Below, one piece after another: positions 43,187 through 52,590 of a DNA stretch of 64,000 nucleotides (the first letter of the stretch is position 1; every line of letters starts with the position of its first letter). Origin of the DNA: UBA4465 sp002292365 (GTDB lineage Bacteria; Bacteroidota; Bacteroidia; Cytophagales; Cyclobacteriaceae); the NCBI GenBank assembly GCA_943788615.1, contig CALSQY010000002.1, positions 248,001 through 312,000 on the forward strand, written 5' to 3'. Under the pieces are notes generated by a model, which did not search any database, was not told where the DNA came from, and worked only from the letters and a program-made list of their open reading frames with translations. Position numbers and translations under genes: made by a program.

Positions 43187-45373
43187 TTGATTGTCAGACA
43201 CGACATTCGTTCGATACTTACTTTTCTTCTTGTACTGCTTTTTTATACTGGATTCGCCCAAGCGCAATATAGCTTATTAAAGAAAGATGCCTATTATGGA
43301 ATTCAAGATGAAAAGGGAGCCATAGTTGTAGCCCCTGTATATGATCAAATTGGATGGTCAAACGGAAATTTTGAGACGGTGGGTAACTTTGTGGGCTATT
43401 TCCATAATGGAAAATGGGGCCTGCTAAATATTAAGACAAAGAAAATCTCGGCAGCCATCTATTATAAATTGTCGGTGATTGACGGAGGTAATATTCTTGC
43501 TTCGATCAAGGGAAATTTAAGTAACCAATTATTTTACGGTATTATCGATTCGAAAGGGTCTATTAAGATCAGCTGTAATTATTTTTCGATTGAGTCGAAG
43601 TCTCTGGGCTATGTAGTCTCAACTTATGACTATGGAACTATAAAAAAGGGATTTTACGATAATGAATTCAACTTAATCTTGCCGCCCAAGCATAAAGAAA
43701 TTAAGGTTGTTAATGAACATGTGGTAATGGCCCAAAATTTTTTAAATAAATGGGCGTTATTTCGAAAAGGTGGAACAGAAACTCCATTCCAAGATTTTGA
43801 TCAATTTTCAGTTATTACTGAGGGAATCTGCGTGGAAAAAGGAGGTAAATACGGCTTATTAGATTTAGAGGGAATGGTTGCGTTGCTCGAAACAAAATAT
43901 AAACAGATAAATGGAGTAAAAGAGGTGGTCAGTTTTCCTTTATGGGAAGTTCGAAATTTTGATTTAAAGACTATCATAACGGTCAGGGCAGACTCACTTA
44001 CATTCGATGCTGGCATCCTTGTGGCTTATTGTAATGGGAGTGAAGAACGGTTAATCAACCCATCTTCAAATAAGGTCATCAGGAGTAATCAAAAGACCAG
44101 TTTTAAAACTAAAGGCTTTGTGTTGACTTATCATAAGTCGAGCTATACATGGTCGGTTACAGATACCGAAGGAAAACCTTTTATTTTGGAAAAAGATTCA
44201 ATTTACCAGGATGCGCCGTTTTTTTATGCCTTTTTGAAAGGAAAATGGGAGGTTTATAATCAATTCGGTTCCAAGATTTCAAAAAAAGGGTATCAGGATA
44301 TTTCTGCCCAATTATTTTCGATGATTCCAGTTAAAAATTATGAATTTTGGGGCTTTCTAGATTTTAAAGGGGATGAAATTATTTCTTTAAAATATGATTC
44401 GATAGGTGCAGGTTATCACCAGAAAATAGCCATTAATTATTTGGGTAAATGGGGTGTGATAGATCTTTTTGAACATTGGATCGTAGCACCAATGTTTGAT
44501 GAATTATCTATCGCCTCCTATGGTATTATTGCAAGAGATAAAGAAATTACTACGCTTCTTTCCATGGAGGGCGATGCCATCTATCAAATTAAGGGGAATA
44601 TTTTCGATCGGGGTTCATATTTAGAAATAAGGAATCATTCGGATCAAAGAGGTATCATATCTCTTCAAGGAGAAGTTATTCTAGATCCATTTTATGATTC
44701 TGTAGGCCAAATGGGCCACCTATTTTGGGGTAAAGACAGTCGAGGTACCGTGCTACTAGATGAATTTTCAGAGTACCGTGTCATTCCTGAGGATGACATC
44801 AGTCAGGTACTCAATTATTGTACAGGGCTCTTTATGATTAAAAAAGATGGAAAATATGGCTTTATCAATGAAAAAGGCAATTTAAGGATAGCCAATCGTT
44901 ATGATAGTTTACTTTGCTTTTCTGATGCGCGCATTGGCTATAAATTAGGCAACAAATGGGGGTTTATAGATGCTCAGGAGAGATTAGTCATACAACCGAT
45001 ATACGACCAAGTATTCCCTTATGAGAACGGCGTGGCCATAGTACGTCAAAAGGATAAATATGGTCTTATAGACAATTCGGGTAAGCTCATTCTTTCTTTA
45101 AAATATGTAAGCATTGATCAGTCATGCGGCAACTATTTACTCAAAGACATCAAAGGGAATATAGGGATTGCGAACGCATCTGGAGATATCATGTTGCGGA
45201 CCGATTATGAGAACATCACTCCTATTGGCGAGGATTTGCTGGTGGTTACTCAGGAGCATAGGGTCGGTTTGATGGATTATGCGGGCTACATGAAATTGGC
45301 CTTTAAATATGCATCTATTGAGAGAATGTATCACTATTTAATTATAAGACATTTACCGGACAAACAAGGATGA
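43187..45373 (+). CDS. Exported WG-repeat protein
   Basis: 728 residues, start TTG at 43187, 3 bases after hemA; it gives a signal peptide (SILTFLLVLLFYTGFAQA) and no nearby ATG is available. At least nine WG repeats are visible, for example YYGIQDEKGAIVVAPVYDQI, GKWGLLNIKTKK, FWGFLDFKGDEIISLKYDSI, NKWGFIDAQERLVIQPIYDQ and KYGLIDNSGKLILSLKY. WG repeats are 30-40 residue beta units common in surface proteins of this phylum; their function is unclear. The 3' end overlaps the convergent M16 gene by 21 bases. Tight spacing suggests coupling with hemA. Confidence 0.85.
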   Translation: MIVRHDIRSILTFLLVLLFYTGFAQAQYSLLKKDAYYGIQDEKGAIVVAPVYDQIGWSNGNFETVGNFVGYFHNGKWGLLNIKTKKISAAIYYKLSVIDGGNILASIKGNLSNQLFYGIIDSKGSIKISCNYFSIESKSLGYVVSTYDYGTIKKGFYDNEFNLILPPKHKEIKVVNEHVVMAQNFLNKWALFRKGGTETPFQDFDQFSVITEGICVEKGGKYGLLDLEGMVALLETKYKQINGVKEVVSFPLWEVRNFDLKTIITVRADSLTFDAGILVAYCNGSEERLINPSSNKVIRSNQKTSFKTKGFVLTYHKSSYTWSVTDTEGKPFILEKDSIYQDAPFFYAFLKGKWEVYNQFGSKISKKGYQDISAQLFSMIPVKNYEFWGFLDFKGDEIISLKYDSIGAGYHQKIAINYLGKWGVIDLFEHWIVAPMFDELSIASYGIIARDKEITTLLSMEGDAIYQIKGNIFDRGSYLEIRNHSDQRGIISLQGEVILDPFYDSVGQMGHLFWGKDSRGTVLLDEFSEYRVIPEDDISQVLNYCTGLFMIKKDGKYGFINEKGNLRIANRYDSLLCFSDARIGYKLGNKWGFIDAQERLVIQPIYDQVFPYENGVAIVRQKDKYGLIDNSGKLILSLKYVSIDQSCGNYLLKDIKGNIGIANASGDIMLRTDYENITPIGEDLLVVTQEHRVGLMDYAGYMKLAFKYASIERMYHYLIIRHLPDKQG

Positions 45374-46612
45374 TTTGTCCGAATCCAGATAATATTTTTG
45401 TATCATTTCAGATATGTCTTTAGGCCGAATGTTATCTATGGTTTCTAAAGAGGTGTTTAAAAAATGATGGGATATGTCATTCACAAAAAGGAGGGTGTAG
45501 ATAGAGGCAACATCTAAGATCGAATTCATAGAGCTCAAAAAATTTCCTCTTAGGAAATTTTTGAGCATATCAACTTCTGAAAGAGAAGGATAGTTTTGAG
45601 CAAGTTCAGTAATAATTTCGTGAATAGTTTCTAATGAATCTTCGGCATTATCGCTTTTCATTTCTGTTGAAATTGTCCAATAAGAGGCATTGTGAGCATG
45701 CGTAATGGATGAATAGACCCCATATGTTAATCCTTTTTCTTCTCTTAATTTTTTCATAAGGCGGGATCCGAAAAAACCACCTAAAAGTTTATTGGCGACC
45801 GTTAATTTATGGATATCTTGATCCCCCCTATGGATGGTTTGGGCACCTACCCTGAGTGAAGCTTGCACACTATCTGAGCGTTCGATCGTTTGGTGACCAT
45901 GATTGGGGCGGATCTCAAAACTAGGCATTTCTTCGCCAACTTTATTTATGTTGCCTAAAAGCAGGGCTGTTTTTTCGATAATCTTTTCATCAATGTCACC
46001 GCAAAGTACCACCTTAGGATTATTTTGGAATTGTAACTGAAAAAAATCTGTGATTTCAAGCAGGGATCTCTGTTTGATCTCTATCTCTTTTAGAGAACGG
46101 CCATAGGGGTGGGTCGCACCAAACAGTAATTCATGAAAGTATGAAGTAGCGAAATAGGTGTTTTTCGCAAGTTGGATCTTTATTTGTTCCACTTTTAAAT
46201 TCTTAATAACCTCGAACTCGTGGGCAGGGAAGCTGGGTGTAAAAAGTATTTCTTGTAGTAAAGAGAGACTTGAGTGAATATGCTTTTGAGTAGCGAAAAG
46301 ACGAATACTGGTACCATCAACTGCAGTTTGTATTTCTATGTGAGCTCCCATATGTTCAAAAGCCAACGCTATTTCTTCTCCATTTTTGGTGGAGTTCCCC
46401 TCAAGAAGCATTTTACCTGTTAAAAAAGCAACACCTGGATTCTTTTCAAACCAACTACCACTTCGGAAAATAATTTCTATTGAGCAGATGGGATGTTGTT
46501 TGTCTGGAATGACAAGACCCTCAATGTGGCCATTCAATATGATCTTACGGTAGTTCCTAAAATTAAAATTCTTTACAGGAAAAGATGCGGGTGCAAGAGT
46601 CCGATCTATCAT
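45353..46612 (-). CDS. M16-family peptidase-like protein with degenerate zinc site
   Basis: 419 residues. The M16 fold is clear: SIEIIFRSGSWFEKNPGVAF at the start, and the C-terminal domain segments LGGFFGSRLMKKLREEKGLT and YGVYSS with the conserved R/Y pair. The inverted zinc motif HxxEH, expected in the G-x-A-H-F-L-E-H frame, is replaced by GVAFLTGKMLLEG (His to Phe, Glu to Gly, His to Lys). It is therefore the inactive type of M16 subunit, which normally pairs with an active partner not seen in this window. It overlaps porV by 4 bases and probably shares its mRNA. Confidence 0.88.
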   Translation of the reverse strand: MIDRTLAPASFPVKNFNFRNYRKIILNGHIEGLVIPDKQHPICSIEIIFRSGSWFEKNPGVAFLTGKMLLEGNSTKNGEEIALAFEHMGAHIEIQTAVDGTSIRLFATQKHIHSSLSLLQEILFTPSFPAHEFEVIKNLKVEQIKIQLAKNTYFATSYFHELLFGATHPYGRSLKEIEIKQRSLLEITDFFQLQFQNNPKVVLCGDIDEKIIEKTALLLGNINKVGEEMPSFEIRPNHGHQTIERSDSVQASLRVGAQTIHRGDQDIHKLTVANKLLGGFFGSRLMKKLREEKGLTYGVYSSITHAHNASYWTISTEMKSDNAEDSLETIHEIITELAQNYPSLSEVDMLKNFLRGNFLSSMNSILDVASIYTLLFVNDISHHFLNTSLETIDNIRPKDISEMIQKYYLDSDKSSLFVR

Positions 46613-47814
46613 GAAGAGGTGTCGAGGGTTTCTTTTTTATTGAAATTAAACAAGAAAGACAACCTGAGGGTATCTCCTAATGGATTGTTTTGTACTTGAG
46701 GAATGAGATAAGATAAGTCGAGGCCAAAGGTCGAATACCGTACCCCAAAGCCTACGGTAAAATATTTTCTAGCCCCTTTATTTTCATGTTCATAAAAATA
46801 ACCTACCCGAGCCGCTACCATTTCTCCATACCAGTATTCAGTACCTACAGAAAAAGTAAGTTCTTGCATTTCCTCGCTAAATCCATTGGGGGCGTCATTA
46901 AAAGAACCAAATGTACCACTGATGAACGGACGGTTTGGATCTTTGCCTGAAGCAATGATAGGATTACCATTGTCTAGTACCAAGTTCCCATCGGTATCCC
47001 GTTCATAAATAGGAGGCGTAGGCACCAATAACTTGTTCATATCGAAGATAAAGGTAAAAGAGTTATACTGATCTAAATTCATTTTTAGTGCCATTCCGAT
47101 CCTGAGGTTGGCTGGGATAAAATCTTCAAATTCTTCACTGGTGTAACTGATTTTTTGACCTAAATTAGAAATGTGAGCGCCCAAAGAAAAATCAGTATCT
47201 AAACCACTTATAACCATTGGTTTAACATAATAAAAGCCTAAGTCAAAGGCAAGACTTTTGCCCGAATTTGCACTGGGAGCCCCCGTGCTGTTTCCTAATA
47301 AGTTGGACCAAATGTACCTAATACTCAGTCCTCCACTTAGGTTTTCGGTTAATTTCCTAGAGTAAGTGGCATCAAAGGATAATTCACGTGGGTTTTCAAG
47401 ACCAATGGGTAATCCAGTGACATCGGTGAGTTGAATCTCCCCCATATCAAAATACCTCATACTGATGCCAAATGCTTGAATTTGATCAATTCTTTTATAG
47501 TAAGTGAGATAATTGAGAGACATATCGTCTACGATATTGCCTAACCAAGGTGAGTAGGAAAAAGAGAAACCGGAGCTAAAATTAATAAAAGCAAGTTTTG
47601 CATTATTCCAATGAATACTCTGGGCATCAGGACTCGTAGCTACACCGGCATCACCTAAAGCAGATCCTCTACTGTCTGGAGCAAAGCTGACAAATGGAAC
47701 AGCAACTGAAATGGGATTGTCTCCTTCTTGTCCAGTAACACGTACTTGTCCTTTGGCAAAAATAGGCACCCAAATAATGGGAATAAATAGTAAAAAGACT
47801 TTGATAGTTTGCAT
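46609..47814 (-). CDS. porV: T9SS outer-membrane protein PorV (LptO)
   Basis: 401 residues with signal peptide (TIKVFLLFIPIIWVPIFAKG). The N-terminal mature segment ISVAVPFVSFAPDSRGSALG and DAGVATSPDAQSIHWNNAKL is the PorV/PorQ signature; the rest is a 14-strand barrel ending FGLDLSYLIPQVQNNPLG. PorV shuttles CTD-bearing cargo from the translocon to the PorU sortase. Its gene follows porU by 19 bases, the classic order. It precedes an inactive M16 protein. Confidence 0.95.
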   Translation of the reverse strand: MQTIKVFLLFIPIIWVPIFAKGQVRVTGQEGDNPISVAVPFVSFAPDSRGSALGDAGVATSPDAQSIHWNNAKLAFINFSSGFSFSYSPWLGNIVDDMSLNYLTYYKRIDQIQAFGISMRYFDMGEIQLTDVTGLPIGLENPRELSFDATYSRKLTENLSGGLSIRYIWSNLLGNSTGAPSANSGKSLAFDLGFYYVKPMVISGLDTDFSLGAHISNLGQKISYTSEEFEDFIPANLRIGMALKMNLDQYNSFTFIFDMNKLLVPTPPIYERDTDGNLVLDNGNPIIASGKDPNRPFISGTFGSFNDAPNGFSEEMQELTFSVGTEYWYGEMVAARVGYFYEHENKGARKYFTVGFGVRYSTFGLDLSYLIPQVQNNPLGDTLRLSFLFNFNKKETLDTSS

Positions 47815-47833
47815 TTTATAAGGTAAAGTTAGT

Positions 47834-50800
47834 TCAATTATTTATTAGTAAGCGCTCAATAGCAGTTCCTTTTGCTTGATCTTGCGTACTGGAAACTTCG
47901 ATCTGGTATAAATAAATTCCTTTTCTAAATGTGCCAGGTGGAAAAGGTAAATAGAGGCCATCAATTTTTTTAGGGCTATCATCAACTTCAAATAATTCTT
48001 TGCTGATGATATTTCCTCGGGTGTCATATATTATGAGTTTAATTTCTAGAGCTTCACCTATTCGATCATGTTCAAATGTAAAAGTGGTGCCATCTCTGGC
48101 TGGATTGGGATAATTCATCACATTGTAAAGCAATAATTTTGGCTCATTGGAAACTATAAAGTTAACGGGGCGATAAGAGGTGTTATTGTGTATATCTGAA
48201 ATTTTAAGGGTCGCTGTGTGATTTCCAACGGACATATTTCTTAACGGAAATGTGATGCTTCCTGACTGATAAGTATCGAGATCAGCCACGTAATAATCGT
48301 TTAAAACATAGATGCTCCCATCTTCTAGGGTTAAGGTAATATCTTGATTGATACCGATACCTGATGTATTGATACCACTTTCGTCTACTATTTTAGCAAT
48401 AAAAAGCACATTTTTCCCTACCACATCTCCCTCATTGAACGAGTCATCATTGATGTAAAGGCTAATTGTAGGGCGTTCATTGTCTACAGCAGGATTTTCT
48501 GCTGTATTACCCATTACAAAATCTTTAAAAAAGCCTGTAGCATCACTGGTAAGTTCATCATTTTGGGCATACATTATGATTTTCCCAGATTCAAACCGAT
48601 AACTGATGTTTTTGGGAACTATAAATTCAATAGAAAAATGGCCATTATAGACGGTGGCCTGACCCTCAAAAATTTTATTTTCTCTGACAGCATACGTAAA
48701 TGTAGGGTTTTCCTGACCTAAAGTCTCTTTTTTAGTGATTCGATCATAAACGGAAACATTTACACTTCCATTGAAATCTGTAAGAAATAGGCTGTCAATT
48801 GATTGAACAGACCCACTAAATCTTATTTTTTCAAGTGCACTTAAGGTGTCGCTCCCCAAATCGACAATATTAAATCCGTTGATACTATCAATAACGATCT
48901 TATTTTCTGGATACTGGAGTTGCAACATGGGGTCCCCTAGCAATGAAAAATTGCGGTTATTCACACCAGAGACACTTTCATTTTTGGTAAGTCTCATAAT
49001 ATCTCCTAATCTTAAGAAGGATCCATTTTCAGTTTTAAATAAATTTTTATGAAATGCCTCGTTGACCAACTCATTAGAAGAAGCATAAACGGGTCGGGTA
49101 GTAGTCAATAAGGCAATGGCGCCACCATTTTTGTTGAGCAAGAGCTTTTCGGCACCTGAGGTATTAATTGATGGATCGTCATATCTACCAAATTCACAGG
49201 TTGCGGTTAAGAAGAGGGGTAAATAAAAACGATTGGTTAAATCATTAACGAGCGTCGCATCTAGTATATTTTCGACGGCCCATTGGCTTTCATTTCCATG
49301 ACCCAAATAATCTACCACAAAGGTACCTTCTTCAAGAGCGCTGATCAGTGCTTCCCTAGTAAGAAGTGCAGATTCCCGACTGGCCAGTATTTCTTGTGGT
49401 AATGCATCTATATATAATTTATTTAGCTGGGTTTGTGGTTGGAAATCACTAAAATAACTGGCAAGGGTTTCAGCAGCCCTTTGATGTAGATTGGCATCTC
49501 CATCATCAGCCACATAGGTGATGTTGTTTTTCCAAGAACCATACATTCTTTGGCTTGAAGCATAACGAATGATTTTATCAGTCATGTTTTTGGCCTCTTC
49601 TTGTGTCTTAACCGGAAGTCTGCCAATCCCAATTTCTAAACTATGATTGCCTTCGTTATTTTCGATCCATAGTCCTTCTTCCTCTTCTAAAAACCCAAAA
49701 TAATCATCTGATGAATAACTATTGATTGGGTTTAAGGAATTTCTAGATTCATAAACAGGAACAAAGTTTGTATTATTGGATATTCGATCTTTGTAATCAA
49801 AAGAACAATCTCCCATGAGTAACACATAGCGAAAACTATTATTGAGACTTCGAAAATACTTAATGGCATCCCTTAAGGCAGTTAGATCTTGCATGCCCGA
49901 TGAAAATTCATTGTAAATTTGGTTAGTTGTGACTACCGCAACATCTAATTGGTCATGGATTGAATGAAAACGAGCGAGTCGCTCAGCAGATGCGATAAAT
50001 TCCGGATGGGTAATGATGAGGCCATCTGTAGGATTCAGGTCTGAGATGGATTGGTTCATAATTGGGTGAAAGGCAATGGGTTGGGGTAAGTTTTGATTTG
50101 AAAATGCTACAAAGTGTTGTTGATCATGATTTAAGGTTGTATACTTATGATTGCCCCCCACTGAGTGGAGGGGCAAACTTTTCACGAGAGGATACGTGAC
50201 GTCCCAGACCTCTATACCCTCATCACTGATGATTTCGTAGGTGATCGTATCTTGTTCCAATAATGGGTGTGAAAATACCATCATGTCATCGTGAAGGACT
50301 AAATTACTGGCATAGGTCAGGACGATCTGATCTAAGTAGCCAAGGAGCACATCATAGCCTGCAACCACAGGTAGTTTTAGGGTCAAGATCGTTGTAGCAT
50401 CATTGACCAAAAATGTGAAGATTTCATTTTGTATATCCCCTTTTAAATCATAAGTAGAACCTGATTTAGTGTTAATACCATCATAGCTTATGAGTCCTAA
50501 TAAAGTTTCATTATTATAAATTTCAAAGGCACCTGCTAAGTCGCTTCTGCCCACGACTTTAATGAAGGCTTTGATAGTATCTACTGCGCCCTCAGTTGGG
50601 AAATTATAGCTTCTACTTTCTCCTGCTTTAAAATAAGCTTCAAACCAGTCTCTACCTGAGTTCCCCAACAGATTTACTTCATCTAATTCATGTACTTTAC
50701 GGGCGATATAGGATGAAATAATATTATTTGTTATATCGTAATTAGGTGCTTCGGTTACCCTTGCACCTTCTGAATCGGCTGCCGTGATGAAGTAATAAGC

Positions 50801-51184
50801 GGTATCAGAAAAAATATTTTTTTTAAATTGCCAAAGATCATCTTCCCAAGTCCAATCATTGGGTCCATTTGCATAAAAGAGCAGAAAGTCGTTGTCATCG
50901 AAAACACCATCTTCAAGGCCATAACCCTTAAGACTATTTTCAATCAGTCCTCGTGGTCTCTCTTCATGATTGGCTTGCGGAAGCATGCCAATCCCGTTAC
51001 CAAATACTTTGAGCATATTAGGTTGGCTATAGTCTATGCCTATTTGATTAAGAAAATTTTTATCAATTTTATAGATTCCCTCTTGAGTAACCCCAATTTT
51101 ATACCAATAGCCTTGATCAAACAAAGCGGTTTGTCCTACCGATTCAAGTGGGATAAAAAAAAGAAAAGCATATAAGAATTTCAC
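47834..51184 (-). CDS. porU: T9SS sortase PorU
   Basis: 1116 residues with signal peptide (MKFLYAFLFFIPLESVGQ). The central gingipain-like C25 domain carries the catalytic His in VDYLGHGNESQW (about residue 628) and Cys in FLTATCEFGRYDDPS (about 663), with GRLPVKTQEEAKNMTDKII and LTTTRPVYASSNELVNEAF around them. The C-terminus is a type A sorting domain (NVMNYPNPARDGTTFTF to ERLLINN). PorU cleaves CTD cargo and attaches it to anionic LPS. The gene lies in the order MBL-pssA-porU-porV-M16. Confidence 0.95.
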   Translation of the reverse strand: MKFLYAFLFFIPLESVGQTALFDQGYWYKIGVTQEGIYKIDKNFLNQIGIDYSQPNMLKVFGNGIGMLPQANHEERPRGLIENSLKGYGLEDGVFDDNDFLLFYANGPNDWTWEDDLWQFKKNIFSDTAYYFITAADSEGARVTEAPNYDITNNIISSYIARKVHELDEVNLLGNSGRDWFEAYFKAGESRSYNFPTEGAVDTIKAFIKVVGRSDLAGAFEIYNNETLLGLISYDGINTKSGSTYDLKGDIQNEIFTFLVNDATTILTLKLPVVAGYDVLLGYLDQIVLTYASNLVLHDDMMVFSHPLLEQDTITYEIISDEGIEVWDVTYPLVKSLPLHSVGGNHKYTTLNHDQQHFVAFSNQNLPQPIAFHPIMNQSISDLNPTDGLIITHPEFIASAERLARFHSIHDQLDVAVVTTNQIYNEFSSGMQDLTALRDAIKYFRSLNNSFRYVLLMGDCSFDYKDRISNNTNFVPVYESRNSLNPINSYSSDDYFGFLEEEEGLWIENNEGNHSLEIGIGRLPVKTQEEAKNMTDKIIRYASSQRMYGSWKNNITYVADDGDANLHQRAAETLASYFSDFQPQTQLNKLYIDALPQEILASRESALLTREALISALEEGTFVVDYLGHGNESQWAVENILDATLVNDLTNRFYLPLFLTATCEFGRYDDPSINTSGAEKLLLNKNGGAIALLTTTRPVYASSNELVNEAFHKNLFKTENGSFLRLGDIMRLTKNESVSGVNNRNFSLLGDPMLQLQYPENKIVIDSINGFNIVDLGSDTLSALEKIRFSGSVQSIDSLFLTDFNGSVNVSVYDRITKKETLGQENPTFTYAVRENKIFEGQATVYNGHFSIEFIVPKNISYRFESGKIIMYAQNDELTSDATGFFKDFVMGNTAENPAVDNERPTISLYINDDSFNEGDVVGKNVLFIAKIVDESGINTSGIGINQDITLTLEDGSIYVLNDYYVADLDTYQSGSITFPLRNMSVGNHTATLKISDIHNNTSYRPVNFIVSNEPKLLLYNVMNYPNPARDGTTFTFEHDRIGEALEIKLIIYDTRGNIISKELFEVDDSPKKIDGLYLPFPPGTFRKGIYLYQIEVSSTQDQAKGTAIERLLINN

Positions 51185-51219
51185 TGCTTTAATTAACGGT
51201 TTTAAATCTATAAAATTAT

Positions 51220-51909
51220 TTATTTACCTAAAATTTTATGCATTGCAGACATATTTGAGAGCAATGAGAGCATAAGGTAGATAGGAATCATATAGGGTAA
51301 AAAATTAAGCTGAAACAGGGCCAGTCCTAAGACTATCACCAGCAGGGTCAAGTACCTCAGCTCATTACCGCTCAAAACCAGAGATGTAAATTTGAAACTG
51401 AGCATTTTTATAGGTACTATCATCAGCAGACTTACAGAAAGACTATAAATTGGAGTGAAGTAAATCCAGGAAACTAGAAAGGATGCTTTGACGATGGTTA
51501 CTGTGAGTAGGGCTGCGGCGGGCGTCGGCAATCCAATAAACGCATCCGATTGTGTCGAGTCTAAATTGAATTTAGCCAATCTGAAGGCCGCAAAAATAGG
51601 GATCAATGCGGCGCTGTAAGCCAACCAATGGAAATCGTCAGAGGTTAAGGCAGCCCACTTAAACAGGAACAATGAAGGGAGCACACCAAAAGTAACCATA
51701 TCGGCCAAAGAGTCTAATTCTTTCCCAAATGAGCTGGTAGACTGAAGCAATTTTGCGGTGAAGCCATCTAAAAAGTCAAAAACACCGGCAATCATTATAA
51801 AATAAAGGGTATGTTGGTAATTGCCCTCAAAAACATTTATAATACCGAGCACTCCCGTGAATAGATTGAGTGCGGTGAGGAAGTTGGGTATGTGCCTAAA
51901 TACATTCAA
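51220..51909 (-). CDS. pssA: CDP-diacylglycerol-serine O-phosphatidyltransferase
   Basis: 229 residues with about seven membrane helices. The CDP-alcohol phosphatidyltransferase motif reads FDFLDGFTAKLLQSTSSFGK followed by ELDSLADMVTFG (DG-x2-AK-x8-G-x3-D-x3-D). IPNFLTALNLFTGVLGIINV at the start is typical of bacterial PssA. It makes phosphatidylserine, precursor of phosphatidylethanolamine. It overlaps the MBL gene by 4 bases and precedes porU by 35 bases, so it is in the same operon. Confidence 0.93.
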   Translation of the reverse strand: MNVFRHIPNFLTALNLFTGVLGIINVFEGNYQHTLYFIMIAGVFDFLDGFTAKLLQSTSSFGKELDSLADMVTFGVLPSLFLFKWAALTSDDFHWLAYSAALIPIFAAFRLAKFNLDSTQSDAFIGLPTPAAALLTVTIVKASFLVSWIYFTPIYSLSVSLLMIVPIKMLSFKFTSLVLSGNELRYLTLLVIVLGLALFQLNFLPYMIPIYLMLSLLSNMSAMHKILGK

Positions 51910-52544
51910 GATTTTACAAAGGGGTTGTTTTCTTTTTCATGACCAACCGTAGTGCTGGGACCATGCCCAGGATAAATTTTGACAACTTCTGAAAGGGTAT
52001 ATACTTGATTTTTGATACTTTCTACCAAGGTCTTAAAATCACCTCCAGGAAGATCCGTTCGACCAATACTTTCACGAAAAATCACGTCTCCAGCCATGAG
52101 AGATTTTTCAGCGGCGTGGTAGAACATTAGATGTCCTTCAGAATGGCCAGGGGCATACAAGATTTCTAATTTATCAGATCCAAAGGTAATCACATCTTTT
52201 TCGCTGAGTAATTTGTCGGGTTGGGCTTCCTGATAATTTTGAATACCCATGCTGGTTGCATAGGTCGAGACAGATTTCAGTAAATTCTTTTCCGTAGCTG
52301 GAATCCATAAAGGGATGTCATATAATTTTTTTAAGTAATCATTACCAAGCACATGATCGATATGACAATGGGTATTAATGATGGCAATGGGCTTTAATTT
52401 ATTTGTTTTTATAAAGTCTGTCAGTTCTTTTTTTTCAAAATCTTCATAGCAGCCGGGATCTAAAATAATTGTCTCAAGGTTAGAACTGGCTAATAAATAA
52501 GTATTTTCGTAGAAAGCATTGAATACAAAGGATTTTATGTTCAT
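51906..52544 (-). CDS. Metallo-beta-lactamase-fold hydrolase (glyoxalase II-like)
   Basis: 212 residues. Metal motifs: HxHxDH in NTHCHIDHVLGNDYL, the second His in APGHSEGHLMFYH, Asp in MAGDVIFRESIGRTDLPGG and the last His in IYPGHGPSTTVGHEKENNPF. GRTDLPGG and the ending ENNPFV are typical of the short glyoxalase-II-like group acting on thioesters such as acylglutathione or related conjugates; the true substrate is unknown. First gene of the operon with pssA, porU and porV; it diverges from the FAD oxidoreductase with only 46 bases between. Confidence 0.9.
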   Translation of the reverse strand: MNIKSFVFNAFYENTYLLASSNLETIILDPGCYEDFEKKELTDFIKTNKLKPIAIINTHCHIDHVLGNDYLKKLYDIPLWIPATEKNLLKSVSTYATSMGIQNYQEAQPDKLLSEKDVITFGSDKLEILYAPGHSEGHLMFYHAAEKSLMAGDVIFRESIGRTDLPGGDFKTLVESIKNQVYTLSEVVKIYPGHGPSTTVGHEKENNPFVKS

Positions 52545-52561
52545 AAATAATACATTTTACT

Positions 52562-52571
52562 GCAAATTTGC
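52562..52571. promoter_or_regulatory. GCAAATTTGC palindrome in a divergent promoter region
   Basis: A perfect 10-bp palindrome in the 46-base gap between divergently transcribed genes. Both promoters must share this space, so it may be a shared operator or an overlap of two A/T-rich promoter elements. Ten bases can arise by chance. Confidence 0.3.
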
Positions 52572-52590
52572 TTAAAAAGTCGGTAAGACG

